NCBI RefSeq assembly: GCF_000577615.1
Contig: NZ_CBXX010000008.1
Location: forward strand, 62,001 to 126,000
Origin: Herbaspirillum sp. RV1423
Lineage (GTDB): Bacteria; Pseudomonadota; Gammaproteobacteria; Burkholderiales; Burkholderiaceae_D
Direction of reading: 5' to 3'
DNA length: 64,000 nt
Position 1 is the first letter of the stretch, and each line of letters starts with the position of its first letter. Positions 33,382 through 43,016 of this stretch are shown in pieces. Made by a program: the position numbers and the translations under genes. Under the pieces are notes generated by a model. The model was not told where the DNA came from. It ran no database searches and saw only the letters and a list, made by a program, of their open reading frames with translations.

Positions 33382-34860
33382 TCAATTCAGATACACCGGC
33401 ACGAAGATCTTGTCGTCGCCGCGCTCCACCAACAAGGCCACGCTCTTGCCGGCCTTGCTGACCAGGCTGCGCAACTGCTCGACGCTGGTCACCGCATTGC
33501 CGTTGAGCGACAGGATCACGTCACCGCTCTGGATGCCGGCCACCGCCGCCGGGCCGTTGACGTCTTCCACCAGCAAGCCGCCATGCACGCCGATCTGCTG
33601 CTGTTCATCCTTGTCGAGCGGGCGCACCGCCAATCCGAGACGGCCTTGCGGCTCGCCGCGATTGGCGCCGGTTTCCTTGGCGACCTTCATTTCGCCGACC
33701 GTCACGTTCAGTGTCTTGAGCGAACCGTTGCGCATCACGTCCATCTTCTGCGTGCTGCCGGGGGCGGCATCGGCCACCAGCGTCGGCAAATCCACCGAAT
33801 GATCGATAGGCTGGCCGTTGAAGCGCAGGATCACGTCGCCGGGCTGCACGCCGGCTTTCTCGGCGGGACTGCCCTTTTCAACCGAACTGACCAGCGCACC
33901 TTCGGACTTCTTCAGGCCGAAAGATTCCGCCAGCGCCTGGTTGACTTCCTGCACCGAGACGCCGAGACGGCCGCGCGTCACCTTGCCATGCTGCACAAGT
34001 TGCTGCTCGACCTTCATCGCCACGTCGATCGGGATCGAGAACGACAAGCCCTGATAGCCGCCGGTCTGGCTGTAAATCTGCGAATTGATGCCCACCACCT
34101 GGCCCTTCAGGTTAAACAACGGACCGCCGGAATTGCCCGGATTGACGGCGACATCGGTCTGGATGAAAGGCACATAGTTATCGTCCGGCAGGCTGCGCGA
34201 CTTGGCGCTGACGATGCCTGCGGTCGCGGTATTGTCAAAGCCATAGGGCGAACCGATCGCCAGCACCGGCTCGCCGACCTTGACCAGCGCCGGATTGCCG
34301 ATCTGCACCGTCGGCAGATCCTTGGCTTGGATGCGGATCACGGCGATGTCGCTCTGCTTGTCCGAACCCAGCACCTTGGCCTTGAACTCGCGGCGATCGG
34401 TCAGCTTGACGGTCACCTCCTGCGCGCCGTCGACCACATGCGCATTGGTCAGGATCAGGCCGTCGGGGCTGATGATGAAACCCGAACCGAGGCCGCGCAT
34501 GATTTTCGGTGTGCGCGGCTGTTGCTGAAACTGCGGGCCGAAGCGCTTGAAGAATTCGGAGAACGGATCGTTGGGATCGGCATCGGTGTTGTCGTCGGCC
34601 ACGCGCTGCGCCTTGCCGGTGACGCTGATGTTGACCACCGCCGGACCGGCGCGCTCGACGATGCCGGAAAAGTCGGTGGGCGTCGCCAGTCCGCCGGGAG
34701 CGGCCGCAACAGCAGGCGCAATGGCCGCGGTCTGGACCGGCAGGATGCCGGCATGCGCGGCGGGAATATCGGCGCCACGGAAATACACGTAACTGCCGCC
34801 GACAACAGCGGCCAAGACGACGGCAAGCGTGTTGCGAACGAAAACGGTACGTCGATTCAT
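33382..34860 (-). CDS. Do-family periplasmic serine protease (DegP/DegQ/MucD-like)
   Basis: This 492-aa HtrA protease has an N-terminal signal/anchor (NTLAVVLAAVVGGSYVYF). The trypsin-like domain carries H141 (TNAHVV), D171 (QSDIAV) and S244 (GNSGGP), followed by two PDZ domains (GRLGVSVQEV and GRLGLAVRPL onward). It degrades or chaperones misfolded envelope proteins. It is encoded 89 bp downstream of a two-component sensor gene, with a PmrA-like box between, suggesting direct control by that system. Confidence 0.93.
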   Translation of the reverse strand: MNRRTVFVRNTLAVVLAAVVGGSYVYFRGADIPAAHAGILPVQTAAIAPAVAAAPGGLATPTDFSGIVERAGPAVVNISVTGKAQRVADDNTDADPNDPFSEFFKRFGPQFQQQPRTPKIMRGLGSGFIISPDGLILTNAHVVDGAQEVTVKLTDRREFKAKVLGSDKQSDIAVIRIQAKDLPTVQIGNPALVKVGEPVLAIGSPYGFDNTATAGIVSAKSRSLPDDNYVPFIQTDVAVNPGNSGGPLFNLKGQVVGINSQIYSQTGGYQGLSFSIPIDVAMKVEQQLVQHGKVTRGRLGVSVQEVNQALAESFGLKKSEGALVSSVEKGSPAEKAGVQPGDVILRFNGQPIDHSVDLPTLVADAAPGSTQKMDVMRNGSLKTLNVTVGEMKVAKETGANRGEPQGRLGLAVRPLDKDEQQQIGVHGGLLVEDVNGPAAVAGIQSGDVILSLNGNAVTSVEQLRSLVSKAGKSVALLVERGDDKIFVPVYLN

Positions 34861-34920
34861 GATGCACTCCTTAGAAATGGGCGTCTTTTCACCCGTTGGA
34901 ATGCAGGATAAATCGCGAAA

Positions 34921-34937
34921 ATTAAGACAGACTTAAG
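34921..34937 (-). promoter_or_regulatory. PmrA/QseB-like response-regulator box upstream of the protease gene
   Basis: On the minus strand CTTAAG-TCTGT-CTTAAT fits exactly the YTTAAK-N5-YTTAAK direct repeat known for PmrA-type OmpR regulators. It lies about 60 bp before the protease ATG, and a TATCCT (34912-34907) could be the -10. The cognate regulator may be the one encoded at 36242-36898. Confidence 0.55.
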
Positions 34938-34949
34938 GAACGAAAAAAA

Positions 34950-36245
34950 TCAGACAAGCCGGAATTCAACCGTCGCCAGCAAACCTTTCGCGGTGTTTTC
35001 CAGACGTACGGCGGCACCGTGCAAATCGGTAATCTGCCTGACGATCGCCAGTCCTAGACCGCTGCCCAGCACCGACTGCACGTTGTCGGCGCGATAAAAG
35101 CGGTCGAATACGCGCATCAGGTCTTTTTCCGGAATGCCCGGTCCGCTATCCCTGATCGTCACGATCATCTTGCCGCCGCCGGTCTGCATGGCGACGTCCA
35201 CGGTGCTTCCCGGCGGACTGTATTGCACTGCATTCGACAACAGGTTGCCGAACAGGATGCGCAGGGCGTCGGCATTGCCGGCCACGCTGCCGACCGCTTG
35301 CGCAGTAATGCCCAGATCGATGCCTTTATGTTCCGCCAGCGGCGCGAAATCCAGCAGCACGCTGCGCAGCAAGGACGCCATCTCCACCGGCGCGTGCTCC
35401 TGCACGCCGGGCTCCTGCCGGGCCAGGGTCAGCAGTTGATGCACCAGATGGGTGGCGCGCTCCAGTCCGTTTTTCAGGTCGGCGAAGGCGGCGCGGCGCT
35501 CCTCGTCGTTGCCGGCGCGCTCGGCCAGTTGGGCCTGCAGGCGCAGCGCCGTCAACGGCGTGCGCAATTCGTGCGCGGCGTCGGCAACGAAGGCGCGCTG
35601 CACCTGCATGGCATGACGCAGGCGTTCGAGCAGGTCGTTGAAGGCATGCGTCAGGGGGCGAATTTCCTCCGGCAAGCTCTGATCGGCGATCGGCGTCAAG
35701 GTATGCATATCGCGCGACTGGACGTCGGCGGCGGCGCGCCGCACGGGCGCCAGGCCGTGGCTGACGGCGGCCCAGATCAGTGCGCCCAGGAAAGGAAACA
35801 GCAACAGCAACGGCATCACCGTCTTCACCGCCAGTTGCGCCGCCACTTTCTGACGCGCGCTTTGCGGCTGCGACACCTGCACCACGGTATTGCCGATCTG
35901 GGCGCTGTAGACGCGCCACATGCCGCCCGGCCCCGGCACGTCGATGAAACCGAGTTCGGCCTGCTGCGGCATGACGCTGCGCGAGTGCGAATGATAAATC
36001 ACGGTGCCGGTGCTGTCCCAGATCTGCATCATGATTTCATCGTCCAGACCGGGCACATCCTGGCCCGGCGCAATCGGCGCGAAGGCCTGGCGCGGCAGCG
36101 AAGCCGCGATCTGGCGCATCTGGTAATCGAAAATCTCGTTGGCTTCGCCACGCGCCTGAAAATACAGCGCAATGCCGGCCAGCAAAATGCCGGCGCTCAG
36201 ACCCAGCGCCAGCCACAGCAACAATTGTCGTCGGATGGAATTCAT
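34950..36245 (-). CDS. two-component sensor histidine kinase (QseC/PmrB-like)
   Basis: This 431-aa membrane kinase has TM1 at 8-30, a periplasmic sensor domain of about 110 residues, TM2 at 143-163 and a HAMP linker. The HisKA domain carries H225 in ADAAHELRTPL. The ATPase domain has the N-box GNLLSNAVQYSP, DSGPGIP and GSGLGLAIV. It overlaps the response-regulator stop by 4 bp. QseC-like organisation is suggested by the periplasmic size and the HELRTPLTALRLQAQ sequence; the stimulus is unknown. Confidence 0.92.
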   Translation of the reverse strand: MNSIRRQLLLWLALGLSAGILLAGIALYFQARGEANEIFDYQMRQIAASLPRQAFAPIAPGQDVPGLDDEIMMQIWDSTGTVIYHSHSRSVMPQQAELGFIDVPGPGGMWRVYSAQIGNTVVQVSQPQSARQKVAAQLAVKTVMPLLLLFPFLGALIWAAVSHGLAPVRRAAADVQSRDMHTLTPIADQSLPEEIRPLTHAFNDLLERLRHAMQVQRAFVADAAHELRTPLTALRLQAQLAERAGNDEERRAAFADLKNGLERATHLVHQLLTLARQEPGVQEHAPVEMASLLRSVLLDFAPLAEHKGIDLGITAQAVGSVAGNADALRILFGNLLSNAVQYSPPGSTVDVAMQTGGGKMIVTIRDSGPGIPEKDLMRVFDRFYRADNVQSVLGSGLGLAIVRQITDLHGAAVRLENTAKGLLATVEFRLV

Positions 36246-36898
36246 TTCGGCACCAGGTAGCCAATACCGCGCACATTCTTGATGAAATCGCTGCCGAGCT
36301 TCTTGCGCAGGGCATGGATGTGGACCTCGACGGCATTGCTGTCGATGCTGTCGTCCCAGCCGTACAACTTCTCCTCCAGTTGCGCGCGCGACAGGACCAC
36401 GCCGGGCCGGTCGAGGAATGCGCGCAGCAAGGCGAACTCGCGTGCCGACAAGGCCACCGGACGGCCTTGCAAAAACACTTCGTGCGTGGCCGGATTGAGC
36501 ACCACGTCGCGCACCTGGATCAGGCTGTCGGCGCGGCCCGATTGCCTGCGCAGCAAGGCGCGCATGCGCGCGGAGAGTTCCTCCAGGTCATAAGGCTTGA
36601 TCAGGTAATCATCGGCGCCGGCGTCCAGCCCCGCGACGCGATCGGCCACCGCGTCGCGCGCCGTGGTGATCAGCACCGGAATCTTGTTGCCGCCGGCGCG
36701 CAAGCCTTGCAACACGGCCAGCCCGCTCTTTTGCGGCAGACCGAGATCGAGCAGCAGCAAGGCATATTCTTCCTGGCTCAGCGCCAGTTCCGCCGCCTTG
36801 CCGTCCTGCACCCAATCGATGGCGAAGCCGTCCTGGCGCAAACCCTTGCGCACCGCTTCGCCCACCATCAGATCGTCTTCGACCAGCAGGATGCGCAT
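36242..36898 (-). CDS. OmpR-family response regulator (QseB/PmrA-like)
   Basis: This 218-aa protein has a receiver domain with acidic pocket VEDD (7-9), phospho-acceptor D51 in LLLDLGLP and Lys in DDYLIKPYDL. A winged-helix DNA-binding domain ends GSDFIKNVRGIGYLVPK. It is co-transcribed with the sensor kinase (4-bp overlap). The CTTAAG/T-type box before the downstream protease gene matches the operator of this regulator class, and the protease is a plausible target. Confidence 0.93.
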   Translation of the reverse strand: MRILLVEDDLMVGEAVRKGLRQDGFAIDWVQDGKAAELALSQEEYALLLLDLGLPQKSGLAVLQGLRAGGNKIPVLITTARDAVADRVAGLDAGADDYLIKPYDLEELSARMRALLRRQSGRADSLIQVRDVVLNPATHEVFLQGRPVALSAREFALLRAFLDRPGVVLSRAQLEEKLYGWDDSIDSNAVEVHIHALRKKLGSDFIKNVRGIGYLVPK

Positions 36899-36907
36899 GT
36901 CGGCTTC

Positions 36908-37102
36908 CTACAAAAAACGCGCCAGCAAAAAAATCACCGCCGAAATCAGGATGGTCGACGCAAACGGCAATGAAAACACCCGGCCGAACAGCTTGAAGCG
37001 CACATCGCCCGGCAAGCGGCCGATGCCCAGCTTTTCGAGCCAGGGCAGGATACTGGAAAACACGATCACAGCGATGAAAATGACGACGACCCAACGTATC
37101 AT
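36908..37102 (-). CDS. DUF2905 small membrane protein
   Basis: This 64-residue protein has two transmembrane helices (WVVVIFIAVIVFSSILPWL and TILISAVIFLLARFL) around the conserved loop GIGRLPGDVRFKLFGR, the hallmark of DUF2905. Function unknown. It lies 9 bp before the response-regulator gene and 15 bp after the MidA-like gene, so all four may share a transcript. Confidence 0.9.
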   Translation of the reverse strand: MIRWVVVIFIAVIVFSSILPWLEKLGIGRLPGDVRFKLFGRVFSLPFASTILISAVIFLLARFL

Positions 37103-37117
37103 ATGCGGCCTCTGGAT

Positions 37118-38263
37118 TTATAAGCGATAACTGCGGTCGTGCGCATACAGCCGCTGCGGCCAGTCGATGTGTTTGCCCACGGCGAGCACCTTGAACAATT
37201 CCCCCATCTCGGCCGGCGAGATCAGTTTTTGCACGGCATTGGCTTGCGGCAGGTATTGTGCACTCTGTTCCGGCGGCGTGCGCAGCAACAGATCGCCGAT
37301 GCCTGCGCTGAGCAGGAAAGCCGCCTGGCTGGCATAGCCGAGCACCTCAAGACCGCCTTCCGCGGCAGCGCGCGCCATGGCCGTGAAATCGACATGCGCG
37401 GTGACGTCCTGCAAACCCGGCAAATAAAAGGGTTCGGCATGCGCATGGTGGCGGTAATGGCACATCAGCGTGCCTTGGCCACGCTCGGGGAAGTAATATT
37501 CCGACGCCGGAAAACCGTAATCGATCAGCAGCGCGGCGCCTTTTCCGTGCTGCAACATCGCCGCCAGCGATTGCATGAAGCCGACGGCGATCGGATGCAC
37601 TTCAGTCAGGTAACCGGCCGGCAAACTGTCGGCCTCGGGAATCTGCGCCGTCAACCCGGCGTCGCAAGGCCGGTCGGCATGGATGAAAGCGCCGACATCG
37701 TCGAGCGCGACGCCGCGCTCCAGCCAGCCGTGCTCACCGCGCACGACCAGTTGCACCGGCATGGCGTCAAGCACTTCGTTGCCGATCACCACTCCGGAAA
37801 ACGTTGTCGGCAAGCTGTCGAGCCAGCTTACCTGCGGAAAATCGCGCAGCTTCTCCTGTTGCCTTGCGCGCAACTGTGCGGAAATCTCGACGATGTAATA
37901 GTGTTGCGGCAACTTTCCTGCCGCGCGCAGTTCGCTCAGGATGTCGAAAGCCAGTTTGCCGGTGCCGGCGCCGAATTCCATGATGGCGGCATCGGTCTGC
38001 GCGAACAATTCTGTCGCCAGATGCGCCAAGGTGGCGCCGAAAAGCGGCGAAATTTCCGGCGCGGTTGTAAAATCACCGTCTTTGCCCAATTTTGCCGCGC
38101 CGCCGCTGTAATAGCCCAAGCCGGGCGCGTACAACACCAGCTCCATGTAGCGTGCAAATGAAATCCAGCCGCCGTTGCGCCGGATGTCGTCGGCGATCAG
38201 AAGCTGGAGGGAACGGGAAGCGGCAAGCGCGTCGGCGGATGGTTCGGGTAGTTGCAATTGCAT
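37118..38263 (-). CDS. class I SAM-dependent methyltransferase, MidA/NDUFAF7 family
   Basis: This 381-aa protein has the DUF185 hallmarks YYSGGAAKLGKDGDFTTAPE (50-69), the SAM site IMEFGAGTGKLA, VIGNEVLDAMPV and the C-terminal LIDYGFPASEYY. The mitochondrial relative methylates an arginine of a complex I subunit during assembly; the bacterial target is not established. It starts 93 bp from the divergent folM-like gene. Confidence 0.9.
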   Translation of the reverse strand: MQLQLPEPSADALAASRSLQLLIADDIRRNGGWISFARYMELVLYAPGLGYYSGGAAKLGKDGDFTTAPEISPLFGATLAHLATELFAQTDAAIMEFGAGTGKLAFDILSELRAAGKLPQHYYIVEISAQLRARQQEKLRDFPQVSWLDSLPTTFSGVVIGNEVLDAMPVQLVVRGEHGWLERGVALDDVGAFIHADRPCDAGLTAQIPEADSLPAGYLTEVHPIAVGFMQSLAAMLQHGKGAALLIDYGFPASEYYFPERGQGTLMCHYRHHAHAEPFYLPGLQDVTAHVDFTAMARAAAEGGLEVLGYASQAAFLLSAGIGDLLLRTPPEQSAQYLPQANAVQKLISPAEMGELFKVLAVGKHIDWPQRLYAHDRSYRL

Positions 38264-38356
38264 GATGGGGCGTATTGTATTTGAATCCGCCGCCTTCTTT
38301 CCCGATTACCCGCAAATGCCGCCGCAAGCGCAGCATCCGCAACGCTCCATGATGAA

Positions 38357-39130
38357 ATGAATGCCATGATTCCGTCTCGACAACAAGTTGCTCTCGTCAC
38401 CGGCGCCGCAAGGCGCATCGGCCGCACGATTGCGCTCGCGCTGGCGCGCGACGGCTGGGACGTCGCGGTGCATTACGGCCAGTCGAAAGACGAGGCGCAG
38501 GCGGTCGTCGCCGAGATCGCGGCGCTCGGCCGCCGCGCCGTCGCGCTGCAATGCGATCTGGCCGACGAAGCCGCCGTGCGCAAACTGGTGCGGCAAGCCG
38601 GGCAACTCGGACCGATCGCCTGCGTGATCAACAACGCCTCGCTGTTCCGCCAGGACCAGGCCGACAGCTTTTCGATGGCGTCGCTGGACGCTCACATGCG
38701 CGCCAATGTCGGCGCACCGGTATTGCTGGCCCAAGCCTTGTACGACGCCACGCCCGCAGGCAGACAAGCGGTAGTGGTCAACCTGCTCGACCAGAAGCTG
38801 TACAATCCCAATCCCGATTTCCTGTCCTACACGTTGTCCAAGGCCGCGCTGCAAAGCGCCACCACCTTGCTGGCCCAGGCGCTGGCGCCACGCGTGCGCG
38901 TGGTCGGCGTGGCGCCCGGCATCACCATGGCGTCGGGCGACCAGAGCCAGGCCGACTTCGATAAAGCCCATCGCGTGACGCCGCTGGGCAAGAGCAGTAC
39001 GCCGGACGACGTCGCCGCTGCGATCTGCTTTGTTGCGACTGCGCCGGCGATCACCGGTACGACGATCCTGGTCGACGGCGGCCAGCACCTGATTCCGTTG
39101 CAGCGCGATGTGATGTTTCTCGCGAAGTAA
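38357..39130 (+). CDS. folM: SDR-family pteridine reductase-like protein (FolM type)
   Basis: This 257-aa short-chain reductase has the cofactor motif TGAARRIGRTIA, whose extra Arg is typical of NADPH-specific pteridine reductases (PTR1/FolM). It also has NNASLF, the NLLDQK segment and YTLSKAAL as the Tyr-x3-Lys pair. It probably reduces dihydrobiopterin, dihydromonapterin or folate. The following gene is folB, another pterin enzyme, 33 bp downstream, which supports the call. A second ATG three codons in is an alternative start. Confidence 0.85.
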   Translation: MNAMIPSRQQVALVTGAARRIGRTIALALARDGWDVAVHYGQSKDEAQAVVAEIAALGRRAVALQCDLADEAAVRKLVRQAGQLGPIACVINNASLFRQDQADSFSMASLDAHMRANVGAPVLLAQALYDATPAGRQAVVVNLLDQKLYNPNPDFLSYTLSKAALQSATTLLAQALAPRVRVVGVAPGITMASGDQSQADFDKAHRVTPLGKSSTPDDVAAAICFVATAPAITGTTILVDGGQHLIPLQRDVMFLAK

Positions 39131-39163
39131 GCGTTTCCTTTCACTCTTTTTTATGCGGACTCC

Positions 39164-39559
39164 ATGTTCTCCCTTTCCCATCCCGAATTAAACGATTGCC
39201 GCCGCCTGTTCCTGCGCAACTATGAAGTGCTGATCAACATCGGCGTGCATGAATTCGAGAAGAAGGGGGAACAGCGTATCCTGATCAACGTCGACCTGTT
39301 CATTCCGCTGGCGATGTCGACGCCTGAAAAAGACCAATTGCAGGAAGTGGTCGATTACGACTTCATCCGCAGCACCATCGCCAGGCGCATGGCGCAGGGC
39401 CACATCCATTTGCAGGAAACCTTGTGCGACGACGTCGTCAAGGCCATGCTGGCGCATCCCAAGGTGCGCGCCGTGCGGGTTTCCACAGAGAAACCCGATG
39501 TCTATCCGGATTGCGATTCGGTCGGCGTGGAAGTGTTCCGCGTCAAAGAAGCGCTCTGA
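39164..39559 (+). CDS. folB: dihydroneopterin aldolase
   Basis: This 131-aa FolB family enzyme of tetrahydrofolate synthesis releases glycolaldehyde from dihydroneopterin. Typical motifs are [33 protein letters not shown] and [12 protein letters not shown], with Glu and Lys positions of the active site present. It is located between the folM-like and ttcA genes in the same orientation. Confidence 0.93.
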   Translation: MFSLSHPELNDCRRLFLRNYEVLINIGVHEFEKKGEQRILINVDLFIPLAMSTPEKDQLQEVVDYDFIRSTIARRMAQGHIHLQETLCDDVVKAMLAHPKVRAVRVSTEKPDVYPDCDSVGVEVFRVKEAL

Positions 39560-39582
39560 TTACTTATTTGCAGGACCACACA

Positions 39583-40539
<957 letters not shown>

Positions 40540-40868
40540 GCTGCTACGGAAGAAGTCCGCCTGTCGGAAGCGCTTGTAAATTAAATTTACAAAGCCCGAT
40601 ATTTGCACGGATTAGATACCAAATACCCTCCTGATCATCGCTTGAAGCCATGCAGCATCATGATTTAATTTGCTCGTCGGATACGTAATTTCCGGTAAAG
40701 CCGGAAATTCGCTCCGGACGACGATATCAATCAAATCAAGAAAGTCGCGACAGCCGCAGGGGGCATCAAAAAAGGAAGCGGGTGATCCACCCCTTCCGCC
40801 ACCGTGATGGATTCCATCCACGCCTCTGCCCATGCCGACACTGTTTATTTCGTGCATGAGGAAGTTTG
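40540..40868. other. 329-bp intergenic leader of the polysaccharide locus
   Basis: No gene is supported. It contains a 9-bp perfect inverted repeat AATTTCCGG/CCGGAAATT (40687-40709) with a 5-nt loop. The composition is less GC-rich than the flanks. It should hold the promoter of the rfbG-galE-rfbBACD operon, but no clear -35/-10 pair stands out. A GAGGAAG ribosome site lies just before the rfbG ATG. Confidence 0.55.
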
Positions 40869-41948
40869 ATGGCAGCACAATTCTGGCGCGACAAGCGCGT
40901 TTTCATCACCGGCCATACCGGCTTCAAAGGTAGTTGGCTGACCTTATGGCTGCACCGTTGGGGAGCCAGGGTGTACGGCTATTCCTTGCCGGCGCCGACC
41001 AATCCGAGCCTGTTCCATCTGGCGCGGCTCCAGAATTGCGTGCAAACCGTGACCGGCGACATACGCGACCTGAAACACCTGAGCGAATCCATGGCGGCGG
41101 TCCAGCCCGACGTGGTCTTCCATCTGGCGGCGCAACCGCTGGTGCGCGACTCCTATTCCGCGCCGATCGATACCTTTGCCACCAACGTCATGGGCACCGC
41201 CCATGTGCTGGAAGCCGTGCGCCATACCAGCAGCGTGCGCTCGGTGATCGTTGTGACCAGCGACAAATGCTATGAAAACCGCGAATGGCTGTGGGGTTAC
41301 CGCGAAGACGACCCGATGGGCGGCCACGATCCCTACAGCAGCAGCAAGGGCGCGGCGGAACTGGTCACCTCGGCGTATCGCCGCTCCTATTTCCATCAGG
41401 ACGCGGATACCCAGGCCGCCGTTGCCAGCGTGCGCGCCGGAAACGTCATCGGCGGCGGCGATTTCGCCAACGATCGCCTGATTCCCGACTTCATCCGCGC
41501 CCTGGAGAAGGAAGAACCGGTCAGCATCCGCAATCCACACGCCATCCGCCCCTGGCAATTCGTGCTGGAACCGCTGTCGGGCTATCTGCAAGTCGCGCAA
41601 AAGCTGTACGAATCCGGTCAGCAATTCGCCGAAGGATGGAATTTCGGCCCGGCCGACACCGACCTGCAGACGGTCAGCCAGTTGTGCGCCACGTTCAACC
41701 ATTCGCTGCAAAAGAACGACGTGACGCCGGTCGAAGTGCGCCTGGAAAGCCAGGCCGGCGCGCCGCATGAAGCGGCTTTCCTGCGCCTGGACATTTCCAA
41801 GGCGCGCCAGCGCCTGGACTGGATCCCCAAACTGGAGTTGTACACCGCGCTGGAGCTGACGGCGCAGTGGTATAGCGGCTATATCAACAATGAAGACTTG
41901 CGCACCCTGAGCGAAACCCAGATTGAGTTCTACCAGAATCTGACATAA
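40869..41948 (+). CDS. rfbG: CDP-glucose 4,6-dehydratase
   Basis: This extended SDR of 359 aa makes CDP-4-keto-6-deoxyglucose. The cofactor site is FITGHTGFKGSWLTLWL, whose GHTGFKGSW wording is diagnostic of CDP-glucose dehydratases. It also has VTSDKCYENREW and the catalytic YSSSKGAAE. The ATG at 40869 has GAGGAAG upstream. Its substrate supplier, rfbF, lies 9 kb away on the opposite strand together with a cupin epimerase and a C-methyltransferase, which may finish a branched CDP-sugar. Confidence 0.93.
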   Translation: MAAQFWRDKRVFITGHTGFKGSWLTLWLHRWGARVYGYSLPAPTNPSLFHLARLQNCVQTVTGDIRDLKHLSESMAAVQPDVVFHLAAQPLVRDSYSAPIDTFATNVMGTAHVLEAVRHTSSVRSVIVVTSDKCYENREWLWGYREDDPMGGHDPYSSSKGAAELVTSAYRRSYFHQDADTQAAVASVRAGNVIGGGDFANDRLIPDFIRALEKEEPVSIRNPHAIRPWQFVLEPLSGYLQVAQKLYESGQQFAEGWNFGPADTDLQTVSQLCATFNHSLQKNDVTPVEVRLESQAGAPHEAAFLRLDISKARQRLDWIPKLELYTALELTAQWYSGYINNEDLRTLSETQIEFYQNLT

Positions 41949-41981
41949 TTCCAACCTTATGTCACCGAGGCAAGAATCAGC

Positions 41982-42992
41982 ATGAACATTTTGGTTACAG
42001 GCGGCGCGGGTTATATCGGTTCACATACCTGCGTCGAGCTGCTCAATGCGGGACACCGGGTTGTGGTATTCGACAATTTCTGCAACAGCTTCCCCGAAGC
42101 GGTGCGGCGCGTCGAAACAATCACCGGCAAGTCGCTGGCGCTGGTGGAAGGCGATATCCGCGACCGCGCGGCGATTGAACAGGCGCTGCGCCAATATCAA
42201 TGCGAAGCCGTGATCCACTTCGCCGGCCTGAAAGCCGTCGGCGAGTCGGTCGCCAAACCGTTGGAGTACTACGACAACAACGTCGTCGGCACGATCCGCC
42301 TGCTGGAAGCCATGCAGGCGACCGGGGTCAAAACGATCGTGTTCAGCTCGTCGGCGACGGTGTATGGCATGCCGCAATTCCTGCCTTATCGTGAAGACCA
42401 CCCGCTTTCAGCCACTAATCCGTATGGCCGCGGCAAGATCATGGTCGAAGAGATTCTGCGCGACTTTCATGTGGCTCAGCCGGATTCGCGCATTGCACTA
42501 CTGCGCTACTTCAATCCGGTCGGCGCACACGAAAGCGGTCTGATCGGCGAAGACCCGCAAGGCGTACCGAATAATCTGATGCCTTTCGTCACCCAGGTGG
42601 CGATCGGGAAACGCGACAGACTCAATATCTGGGGCGGCGACTACGAGACGCCGGACGGCACCGGCGTGCGCGACTATATCCACGTGACCGATCTCGCGAT
42701 CGGCCACGTCAAGGCTTTGGAATATCTGCAAAAACCGCAATGCTTTGCCGTCAACCTCGGCAGCGGCCAAGGCCATAGCGTGTTTGATGTCGTCAAGGCA
42801 TTCGAGCAGACGAGCGGCAAGAATATTCCCTACAAGATCGAGCCGCGCCGGCCCGGCGACCTGCCCGCCTACTATGCCGACGTGACGCTGGCCAAATCCG
42901 TCCTCGATTGGGAAGCGACCCGCTCCCTGAAGACGATGTGCGCCGATAGCTGGCGTTGGCAGATGAACAATCCCAACGGTTTTCGTGCGTAA
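41982..42992 (+). CDS. galE: UDP-glucose 4-epimerase
   Basis: This 336-aa GalE interconverts UDP-glucose and UDP-galactose. It has the NAD site VTGGAGYIGSHTCVELL (5-21), FSSSATVYG with catalytic Ser, and NPYGRGKIMVEEI as the Tyr-x3-Lys segment. RNYIHVTDLAIGH appears as RDYIHVTDLAIGH. The length and the C-terminal YYADVTLAKSVLDW match the standard enzyme. It lies 33 bp after rfbG. Confidence 0.95.
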   Translation: MNILVTGGAGYIGSHTCVELLNAGHRVVVFDNFCNSFPEAVRRVETITGKSLALVEGDIRDRAAIEQALRQYQCEAVIHFAGLKAVGESVAKPLEYYDNNVVGTIRLLEAMQATGVKTIVFSSSATVYGMPQFLPYREDHPLSATNPYGRGKIMVEEILRDFHVAQPDSRIALLRYFNPVGAHESGLIGEDPQGVPNNLMPFVTQVAIGKRDRLNIWGGDYETPDGTGVRDYIHVTDLAIGHVKALEYLQKPQCFAVNLGSGQGHSVFDVVKAFEQTSGKNIPYKIEPRRPGDLPAYYADVTLAKSVLDWEATRSLKTMCADSWRWQMNNPNGFRA

Positions 42993-43016
42993 TCGCCGGG
43001 AATACTGGAACAGATC

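Noticed and set aside
40612-40878. 88-codon minus-strand open frame in the gap before rfbG
   Set aside because: It overlaps the rfbG start, has no recognisable motif or convincing ribosome site, and its composition is not protein-like.
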